Assembly: GCA_003023665.1 (NCBI GenBank)
Contig: PXYR01000111.1
Span: 1 to 5,581, forward strand
Direction of reading: 5' to 3'
Source: Bacteroidota bacterium
GTDB lineage: Bacteria > Bacteroidota > Bacteroidia > Flavobacteriales > Schleiferiaceae
Length of the DNA stretch: 5,581 bases
Shown here: piece after piece, positions 1-5,581 of the stretch
Numbering within the stretch: the stretch's first letter is position 1
Layout: each line of letters starts with the position of its first letter
Program-made: the position numbers and the translations under genes
The notes under the pieces: generated by a model
The model's database searches: none
What the model saw: only the letters and a program-made list of their open reading frames with translations
What the model was told of the DNA's origin: nothing

Positions 1-2984
1 TCTATTTCAGGGACTTCAAAAGCCTCCAAAATACTTGGGGACAAATCAAATCGTGCAAACCCAGCACTGAAGTCAAGACTGTCTTGAAGAGGATGCGTAC
101 TAACCAAATAAGCCTCATCTTCCTTGTTGTGTTTAATATCAACTTTGGCCTGATCAATTTGCCATTCCGCATGATCCATGTAAGCCATATACTGGTTCGC
201 AGGAAACTCTATAAAACTAGCCGGATCATTCTTATCAAAAACGCCTTCACGTTTTTCAAAATCTACATGCGCTGAACTACTCAGCATTTGAAACGCCCAC
301 TGCTCGTCACTTAAGGCTGTCTTCACCCTAAAATCTTGATCTGCACTCTCAAAGGATCTTCTATAAAATGAATAGCCTTCATATGCACTATTGTGTTTAG
401 CAGTTAAATAACGAATTTCCCCTGTCCCAAATAGCCCCGTTGGACCGTAAGTGAGATCACCCTCTGCCAATACATTCTCCGCGCCATACATTTCAAACGG
501 AATTTCCCGTGAGCTCGCATCCAAATAATCTTTGTAGGGGAACCAATGAAAAGGATTGTTTCTTCCAATTGCTTCAGGATAACCTTCGCCAGCAAAACCT
601 TCCTCAATATTAAATGTGGTAGCTCTACCGCTGGCATCATCAGGAAACATTAAAATATCCGGACTTACTGTCACACTCTGCAAGTAGGCTATACGACCTT
701 CCGCATGAAGCCCTTTGTTGGATAGTTCAATCTGACCACCAAAGGTTCCTTTTCCTTTATAATTGGGAATAGACGGTAAAATGGTGGAGAAACCCAGGGA
801 ATAATCAGGCATAACCTTGAGAGGTTGGGGAAATACTGGGAAAATATCTGCACTGTGAAAGGTGGCGTCAAACAGCAAACCGTCTGTGGTTGTGTTATCC
901 AAACTATCTATTGTGAATGGCTCCACGGCCATGTAGAATCTAGATCTATCATAAATTCCATTATGAATCCTTCTATCATCGTAATACACAAAAGAACTAT
1001 TCAGTGCCTGGAAAATAGGGTATTCCGGATAAAATTCTCTAGAGCTCTTGTTGTTGGGTTGGTCTATCAATAGTTGGCCTTGCAGATCCTGAAGCACCGT
1101 CTGTACGTCTACCAGAGCTGCTCGCTCCCCTGGTGGAGGATTGAATTCTCTAACTTTAAATCGCATAGAATCTATCTGCGGCATATCTATCCTGAACCCT
1201 TGATAATCAAAAGAATACCCTTGACCCCAATAATTGAAAAGTCCTGCGTTGATACGTCCGTCAAAAATGAAGTCAACATCTTTCTTCATGGTGATTCTTC
1301 CTCCCCGTGGATAGAGATTTACTTGCTGAGAATCACTAACCGCAATCCTTCCTACACCGGCAATATCCATATCATAATTAAGAAGGGAAATCTGCGCGTT
1401 ACTTCCTTGACCTATCCTTGAAATAAATTGGATAACGTCGTAATCACGCTCGCCTGTCCAATTTAGGAGGTACTCAAATAATCGGTCTGTAAGTGATATA
1501 GTTTGTTTGTCAACATCAAATTCTGCAAATCCTTGTATGGACATTTCAAATAGAAAGCGCTCTCCCTCCTCTTTTGCCATTCTGAGCGCATAGATGAGTT
1601 CAGCTACTGGCATGTCATTATAGCCGAACGCATAGGATGCGTTTTTTAGTTCTTCTAATGGATGCGTTTTTTGCAATCCTGCAATCTGCTCCATCCTTGC
1701 ATTGCGGAAATATTGTTTGCTTTCAAAAACCGCTGCTTGCTGCGAGCCTAAATTTAGATTGCGAAGGTTGATTTTTGCCGTTCCTTGATTCCAAAGAAGC
1801 TGATCAACATTGATATCCATGTTGTGATAGGTATCCGTCCAAGAACTCAGCCCCAGTCCCGTTTTGTAACGAATGATCCGTACTTGACCTGAACGGGGAT
1901 CAAACCGCAATTCACAATAAGGATGATAAATACTGTCTTCTCCCAGATGAGCCGTCACCTCTACCCTTCCAGAACTCAAAAGAGAATCACGGAAAAGAAA
2001 TCTACCACTCCTTAAAGTGATGATGGTGTCGTTGTTGTAAGTGAATTGGACCTTGGCCATTGCGCTATCTGGTGAGAGTCCGTAATAATTGGGGCCAACT
2101 ACTCCTAGTCCCCCTCTAAAATGAACTTCTTGGTACACATTTGGCAACAGGAAATCATTCTTGTAGCTAGCAAATTTGGGGTATTGCGAATTTCTTTGGC
2201 CTCTAGCGCTCAATCGCTCTTCAAATACACCTTTTAAGGGCTCACCATACAGCTCTGGAGCGTAAAGGATTGCTGAATCCGCCTTAAAATAGCCTTGGCG
2301 GGTATCCAAATTCCAATTGGACAATTCGCCATAAATTTCGTCTTCGCTTTTGCCCACTCTACCCCAAAAAACAATGCCGCCCTTGGCATCAAGAAGGCCC
2401 TTGCGCGGATAGAAAATTGCAGTAGACCCCATTATGATGGTGCTGTCCTCACGGAATCGACCAATGATATCTCCTTCCCCAATTACGAAGTAGAGTTCAT
2501 TGTCCTCAAATTGCATGGACCATTCGCTATAAGGAGCTTTCCAAATTAGGGTATTGTTGTCATAAAACGCTCGCTTGATGATGTTGACATATAGCTGGGC
2601 TACATAGTCCTTACTTCGTGCGGATGGATTGGATTTAATGTACGTATTGAGATGTACGAGCACATTTTTTAGCGTACCGTATTCTTCATAGGTACTCACA
2701 TGTTCGGTAATTCGGAAGAGTTCTTCCCACAGATTAGGCTCCGTTATCCTCTTACGCAACATGTTGTTGCACAGGGTGATCCATTGCTCTTGCGTTTCTT
2801 CGTCAATGGCGTATTGAATACTTGGAAGTAAGCTGTCTGTAAAAAGAACTTTATCTTCTTTTGTAAGCTTGATAAGCTCTATGAATTCCTGCGTGAATTC
2901 TTCTACAGATGAAAAGCGAACGACCCTTTGCGCGCTCATTTGAAGCGAAAACAAGAGTGCCACAAGCCATCCGTATCTTTTCAT
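1..2984 (-). CDS. Very large exported protein of unknown function, strand-rich with degenerate repeats (3' end outside window)
   Basis: I translated this frame by hand from ATG at 2984 to the left edge: 994 codons with no stop, so the protein is longer than 994 residues and its C-terminus is not visible. Residues 1-19 form a signal peptide (MKRYGWLVALLFSLQMSAQ: two basic residues, hydrophobic core, SAQ end) and no lipobox cysteine follows, so export to the periplasm or outer-membrane side is likely. Residues about 22-150 look helical and charged. After about residue 165 the sequence becomes alternating polar/hydrophobic, rich in Tyr, Phe, Gly and Asp, as in strand-rich envelope proteins. Several segments repeat a 'strand - Gly-Leu turn - Gly-x-Ile strand' pattern (near residues 186, 327, 561, 749 and 841). 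I do not recognise a named family. The hairpin pattern loosely recalls LptA/OstA- or TamB-like folds, but this is only a guess. The ATG overlaps the prmA stop codon by one base. Existence of the gene is near certain; function is unknown. Confidence 0.93.
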   Translation of the reverse strand, partial: MKRYGWLVALLFSLQMSAQRVVRFSSVEEFTQEFIELIKLTKEDKVLFTDSLLPSIQYAIDEETQEQWITLCNNMLRKRITEPNLWEELFRITEHVSTYEEYGTLKNVLVHLNTYIKSNPSARSKDYVAQLYVNIIKRAFYDNNTLIWKAPYSEWSMQFEDNELYFVIGEGDIIGRFREDSTIIMGSTAIFYPRKGLLDAKGGIVFWGRVGKSEDEIYGELSNWNLDTRQGYFKADSAILYAPELYGEPLKGVFEERLSARGQRNSQYPKFASYKNDFLLPNVYQEVHFRGGLGVVGPNYYGLSPDSAMAKVQFTYNNDTIITLRSGRFLFRDSLLSSGRVEVTAHLGEDSIYHPYCELRFDPRSGQVRIIRYKTGLGLSSWTDTYHNMDINVDQLLWNQGTAKINLRNLNLGSQQAAVFESKQYFRNARMEQIAGLQKTHPLEELKNASYAFGYNDMPVAELIYALRMAKEEGERFLFEMSIQGFAEFDVDKQTISLTDRLFEYLLNWTGERDYDVIQFISRIGQGSNAQISLLNYDMDIAGVGRIAVSDSQQVNLYPRGGRITMKKDVDFIFDGRINAGLFNYWGQGYSFDYQGFRIDMPQIDSMRFKVREFNPPPGERAALVDVQTVLQDLQGQLLIDQPNNKSSREFYPEYPIFQALNSSFVYYDDRRIHNGIYDRSRFYMAVEPFTIDSLDNTTTDGLLFDATFHSADIFPVFPQPLKVMPDYSLGFSTILPSIPNYKGKGTFGGQIELSNKGLHAEGRIAYLQSVTVSPDILMFPDDASGRATTFNIEEGFAGEGYPEAIGRNNPFHWFPYKDYLDASSREIPFEMYGAENVLAEGDLTYGPTGLFGTGEIRYLTAKHNSAYEGYSFYRRSFESADQDFRVKTALSDEQWAFQMLSSSAHVDFEKREGVFDKNDPASFIEFPANQYMAYMDHAEWQIDQAKVDIKHNKEDEAYLVSTHPLQDSLDFSAGFARFDLSPSILEAFEVPEI
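405..740 (-). repeat. Two copies of a degenerate strand-turn-strand protein repeat, 92 residues apart
   Basis: Within the large exported protein, residues 749-768 (GGQIEL, then GLHAEGRIAYL) and 841-860 (EGDLTY, then GLFGTGEIRYL) align without gaps. Both have Gly at position 2, Gly-Leu at 10-11, Gly at 15, Ile at 17 and Tyr-Leu at 19-20, and the offset is exactly 92 residues. Looser versions occur around residues 186-208 (KGLLDAKGGIVFW), 327-343 (GRFLFRDSLLSSGRVEV) and 561-583 (GGRITMKK, then DGRINAGLF). The repeat is visible at protein level only; the DNA is not closely repeated. It probably marks repeated beta-hairpins in an extended strand-rich fold. Confidence 0.5.
2928..2984 (-). other. 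Signal peptide coding segment of the large exported protein
   Basis: The first 19 codons encode a positively charged start (Lys2, Arg3), a hydrophobic stretch from Trp6 to Leu14 and a terminal Ser-Ala-Gln. Cleavage is expected next to Ala18/Gln19. Signal peptides ending in SAQ or similar are common in Flavobacteriia. There is no Cys at the expected +1 position, so a Sec-type signal peptidase I substrate is more likely than a lipoprotein. Confidence 0.8.
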
Positions 2985-2990
2985 TACTTC
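2981..2990 (-). promoter_or_regulatory. Stop-start overlap (TAATG) coupling the large gene to prmA
   Basis: The minus strand reads GAAGTAATGA here: the prmA stop TAA (2986-2984) shares its last A with the ATG (2984-2982) of the large exported protein. No Shine-Dalgarno-like sequence precedes the ATG, so reinitiation by ribosomes finishing prmA is the simplest route to translation. The overlap also supports this ATG as the true start, since the signal peptide begins directly at it. Confidence 0.7.
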
Positions 2991-3814
2991 ACCATTTTGA
3001 TGCTACGCCATTGCTCGCGTTCTTTCACGCCCACATAACTTAAACCTTGTTCTTCTGCCGCCTGGCGCAAAGCAGGAATATTCTCCTGATAAAATCCACT
3101 AAAAAATATGGTACCGCCTTTTTTCAATGCGTGTACATATGATTTCATGTCTGCCAACAAAACGTTTAAGTTGATATTAGCACAAATAGTATCATACGTG
3201 CCTTTAATAGCCTCTGCCCCACCAAGGCTTGCTGTCATCTTTGATTGATTGCGCTGGGCATTTTCTAGAGTGTTTTCAATACACCACGTATCCACATCTA
3301 TACCATGAACGCGCGATGCCCCTCGCATTTCCGCGAGAATACCCAGGATTCCAGTTCCACAACCCATGTCAAGAACTTCATGCCCTGCAGTGTCCGTTTC
3401 CAAAAGCCACTGTATCATCATATGAGTAGTTTGATGGTGTCCCGTTCCAAAAGACATCTTTGGTTCTATGAGCATGGGGTATTCAAATCCCGGTTTCTCC
3501 TCATGAAAAGGAGCACGAATATACACGCGACCGTCTACCTCAATAGGGTCAAAATTATTCTCCCATTCTGCATTCCAATTAACTTGTTCAATCTCACTTA
3601 CCGTGAAACTTGACGCTACCCCTTCCCATTCAAGCGCTCCTTGGAGTGACTCCCTATCAAAATCTTGCTTGATGATATACGCCTCAAAACCTTCTTGATT
3701 TTCCGAAAAACTCTCAAAACCTAAAGCCCCAAGCTGAGCAATAAAAAGGTCGCGAAAAGGTTCCAAGGGCTCTACTTTTACAGCTACTTCAATATAAATA
3801 GGAGTCTCTGACAT
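2984..3814 (-). CDS. prmA: Ribosomal protein L11 methyltransferase (PrmA)
   Basis: This cytoplasmic enzyme transfers methyl groups from S-adenosylmethionine to ribosomal protein L11. The 276-residue product is close to the usual family length of roughly 250-300. The N-terminal part (about residues 1-95) matches the small L11-recognition domain, and a linker with the family motif FGTGHH lies at 122-127. The Rossmann-type methyltransferase domain follows: SAM-binding motif I is DMGCGTG at 149-155, the acidic end of the second strand is at GIDVD (171-175), and the NIN motif of PrmA-type enzymes is at 213-215 (ANINLN). The C-terminus (EREQWRSIKMVK) has the normal family ending. The ATG lies only 3 bases after the tpiA stop, and no good Shine-Dalgarno sequence precedes it, so it is probably co-translated with tpiA. 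No damage or missing key residue is seen. Confidence 0.95.
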   Translation of the reverse strand: MSETPIYIEVAVKVEPLEPFRDLFIAQLGALGFESFSENQEGFEAYIIKQDFDRESLQGALEWEGVASSFTVSEIEQVNWNAEWENNFDPIEVDGRVYIRAPFHEEKPGFEYPMLIEPKMSFGTGHHQTTHMMIQWLLETDTAGHEVLDMGCGTGILGILAEMRGASRVHGIDVDTWCIENTLENAQRNQSKMTASLGGAEAIKGTYDTICANINLNVLLADMKSYVHALKKGGTIFFSGFYQENIPALRQAAEEQGLSYVGVKEREQWRSIKMVK

Positions 3815-3817
3815 ACG

Positions 3818-4588
3818 TTAGGCGTTTGTTCTAGCCTTAATGATGCCCGTGAAATCTTCAGCATTCAAGGAAGCACCTCCAATCAACCCACCGTCAATAT
3901 CTGGTTGCGCAAATAATTCTGCCGCATTTCCAGGCTTACATGAACCTCCATAAAGCACAGATACATTTTCAGCGGTTTCCGCATCAAAGCGTTCCGCAAG
4001 CCAAGCACGAATTCCCGCATGAACCTCTTGAGCCTGCTCAGGGGTGGCTACCTCTCCAGTTCCTATGGCCCAAACGGGTTCGTAAGCCAATATTATATTA
4101 TCCATATCATCTGCTATGAAGCCTTCTAGACCTTCCGCACATTGATTAAGAATCACCTCCATGAAATTGCCTGATTGACGCTCTTCTAAGGTCTCACCAA
4201 TGCAATAGATTGCTGCAAGCTCATTGTTCAGGGCCTGGCCAATCTTTACTTTACAACTTTCGTTAGATTCACCAAAATACTGACGACGTTCACTGTGTCC
4301 TATGATAATGGCGTCCACATCTAAGCTTGAAAGCATAGGAGCACTTATTTCACCTGTAAAAGCACCGTTGTCTTTCTCATGTACATTCTGCGCGGCCACA
4401 GCAATAAATTCATTATCAACCAATGCACCTACAACATCACTTAAGTACACAGAAGGAGGTGTGATGATAACGCCTGTATCTCCTACTACCTCCTGTGTTA
4501 AAGCATTCTTAAGCCCCTCAACAAGGTCCATGGCCTCTGCGTAGGTTGTATTCATTTTCCAATTTCCAGCTACGATTCTACGTCTCAT
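3818..4588 (-). CDS. tpiA: Triosephosphate isomerase
   Basis: This cytosolic glycolytic enzyme interconverts dihydroxyacetone phosphate and glyceraldehyde 3-phosphate. The 256-residue product is full length for the TIM-barrel family. Active-site elements are all present: NWKMN at 9-13 with catalytic Lys11, GHSERR at 97-102 with the electrophile His98, and AYEPVWAIGTG at 168-178 with catalytic base Glu170 followed by the flexible loop 6 hinge. The phosphate-binding ends YGGS (213-216) and GGLIGGASL (233-241) are also intact. The chosen ATG leaves MRRRIVAGNWKMN, the normal short N-terminus of the family. The gene follows the permease by 25 bases and is followed by prmA after 3 bases. Its placement between a transporter and a ribosome-modification enzyme has no clear pathway logic and suggests a growth-linked housekeeping operon. 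Confidence 0.98.
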   Translation of the reverse strand: MRRRIVAGNWKMNTTYAEAMDLVEGLKNALTQEVVGDTGVIITPPSVYLSDVVGALVDNEFIAVAAQNVHEKDNGAFTGEISAPMLSSLDVDAIIIGHSERRQYFGESNESCKVKIGQALNNELAAIYCIGETLEERQSGNFMEVILNQCAEGLEGFIADDMDNIILAYEPVWAIGTGEVATPEQAQEVHAGIRAWLAERFDAETAENVSVLYGGSCKPGNAAELFAQPDIDGGLIGGASLNAEDFTGIIKARTNA

Positions 4589-4613
4589 TATTCAGTTGTT
4601 TTTGATGTGTGTT
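4589..4613 (-). promoter_or_regulatory. A-rich translation leader of tpiA without Shine-Dalgarno
   Basis: The 25 bases between the permease stop and the tpiA ATG read, on the minus strand, as an A-rich segment including CAAAAACAACTGAATA just before ATG. No AGGAGG-like motif is present. Bacteroidota often start translation from A-rich, weakly structured leaders instead of Shine-Dalgarno pairing, and this fits that habit. The gap is too short for a terminator, and none is seen, so read-through from the permease gene is expected. Confidence 0.45.
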
Positions 4614-5581
4614 TTAAAATAATTCTGCCCTTACTCTTGGATCCAAAATGGCATAGGCAATATCTACTAATGTGGTTATGATCACAAAGACTGCTGCTAT
4701 GACCAAAACGCATCCCATAGTCACCGGCAAATCTCGTGTATTTAATGCTTCTACCAATAGTTTTCCCATACCGTTCCAACCAAAAATTATCTCTACGAAA
4801 ACTGCACCTGCCAGTAAGGATGCAAACCATCCGCTTACGGTAGTAATTATTGGATTGCTCGCAACCGGCAAAATATGTCGTAACAAAACCCTTCTCTCCG
4901 GAACTCCTTTGGCTCTTGCGGTGCGTACAAAATCCATTGCATTAATCTCTAGAACGCTCTTTCGTGTTAACTGAACTATCACGCCAACAGGGCGAATGCC
5001 CAAGGTTAAGGCAGGAAGAATTAGATTTTTTAGCTGCAAGTATCTTTCGCCACTGTAGTCGTCAACTGCATACAAGGAACCCGTCAAATTAAGTCCAGTC
5101 CAAGGACCCAATACATAGGCAAAAATCCAAGCCATGAGAACGGCGGTAAAAAAAGAGGGAAGACTCATTCCTAGCGAACTTAAAGTGGTGAGCGTGCCGT
5201 CCAGCCAACTGCCTTCATGGTATGCGGCAATAACTCCTAGAAAGACGCCAACAATCACGGCAATTCCAATTGAAGTAGCAGCCAATAATGCCGTGTTGGG
5301 AAACGTTGCTCCAATGAGCGTACTAACGCTTTGACCTTGACGCTGAAAACTCTCCCCAAGATTGGGTGTCGCAAACCGGAAACCGTCCTCCGTATCAAAT
5401 GGAAGAATTCTACCTAGGTAATTGACGTATTGAACCACTACGGGTTTATCCAATCCGTACTTTGCACGCACAGCAGCAAGAGCCTCTGGGTCCTCTCTTT
5501 TCCCAAGCATCATCTGAGCGCTGTCTCCGGGAACAATGGTAAAAAGGAAGAAAACAAGCGTAGCCACACCCCATAACGTAA
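4614..5581 (-). CDS. ABC transporter permease, DppB/OppB (peptide/nickel) type, 5' end outside window
   Basis: This is an inner-membrane subunit of a binding-protein-dependent ABC importer, of the type that takes up di- or oligopeptides (some relatives take nickel). The open frame continues to the right edge. The last codons before it encode TLWG ahead of VATLVFFLFTIVPGD, the end of the usual first membrane helix, so roughly 15 N-terminal residues are missing. The in-frame GTG at 5567 is therefore an internal Val codon. Counting from that codon, hydrophobic helices lie near 92-116, 128-155, 183-200, 240-265 and 283-306. The cytoplasmic loop that docks on the ATPase (DFVRTARAKGVPERRVLLRHILP) is at 212-234, and the family ending ILDPRVR is at 307-313. 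The periplasmic loop LNLTGSLYAVDDYSGERY fits Bacteroidota members. Substrate cannot be told from sequence alone; partner genes are not in the window, so I give no symbol. Confidence 0.93.
   Translation of the reverse strand, partial: TLWGVATLVFFLFTIVPGDSAQMMLGKREDPEALAAVRAKYGLDKPVVVQYVNYLGRILPFDTEDGFRFATPNLGESFQRQGQSVSTLIGATFPNTALLAATSIGIAVIVGVFLGVIAAYHEGSWLDGTLTTLSSLGMSLPSFFTAVLMAWIFAYVLGPWTGLNLTGSLYAVDDYSGERYLQLKNLILPALTLGIRPVGVIVQLTRKSVLEINAMDFVRTARAKGVPERRVLLRHILPVASNPIITTVSGWFASLLAGAVFVEIIFGWNGMGKLLVEALNTRDLPVTMGCVLVIAAVFVIITTLVDIAYAILDPRVRAELF

Noticed and set aside
404..640. Minus-strand open frame of 78 codons
   Set aside because: It is out of frame with, and entirely inside, the large exported protein gene, whose own frame is uninterrupted here; there is no sign of a frameshift.
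1074..1421. Plus-strand open frame of 115 codons
   Set aside because: It lies wholly inside the continuous minus-strand frame of the large exported protein, the product has no recognisable features and there is no supporting start context; it is a shadow frame.
3305..3613. Plus-strand open frame of 102 codons
   Set aside because: It is antisense to the conserved SAM-binding region of prmA and has no recognisable product.
4588..4830. Minus-strand open frame of 80 codons ending in TAATG directly at the tpiA start
   Set aside because: The stop-start overlap looks like coupling, but the frame is nested out of frame in the conserved C-terminal half of the permease, and its product (many Arg, Ser, His, Cys) resembles no protein. 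The permease itself stops at 4614.
5565..5567. GTG as start codon of the permease
   Set aside because: In-frame codons upstream (TLWG) continue the first membrane helix typical of the family and no stop intervenes before the window edge, so the true start is outside the window.

Overview
All four genes in this window lie on the minus strand and are packed almost without gaps, so the region reads as one transcription unit running from high to low coordinates. In transcription order they are: an ABC-transporter permease of the DppB/OppB type (cut at the right edge), triosephosphate isomerase (tpiA), ribosomal protein L11 methyltransferase (prmA), and a very large exported protein of unknown function that runs off the left edge after 994 codons. 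Spacing is 25 bases (permease to tpiA), 3 bases (tpiA to prmA) and a one-base overlap (prmA to the large gene).

The organism is most likely a member of the Bacteroidota, probably Flavobacteriales. The permease resembles the peptide-type permeases I recall from that phylum, especially in the loop that begins LNLTGSLYAVDDYSGERY. The start codons lack clear Shine-Dalgarno sequences and tpiA has an A-rich leader. The signal peptide of the large protein ends in SAQ, which is common in Flavobacteriia. This assignment is inferred from sequence character, not from a search.

Right part (4614-5581): the permease, with several membrane segments and the cytoplasmic coupling loop. Middle (2984-4588): tpiA and prmA, two housekeeping enzymes of glycolysis and of ribosome modification, with all the diagnostic motifs visible. 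Left half (1-2984): one uninterrupted frame that I translated codon by codon. It has an N-terminal signal peptide, a helix-rich segment to about residue 150, then a long strand-rich, aromatic- and glycine-containing region with degenerate repeated hairpin-like units. I do not recognise its family.

The products share no obvious pathway; the cluster looks like a growth-linked operon to which an envelope protein is attached. No RNA genes, mobile elements, CRISPR arrays, riboswitches or convincing terminators were seen, and no stretch over 300 bases is without a gene. The only candidate for something undescribed is the large exported protein and its translational coupling to prmA.
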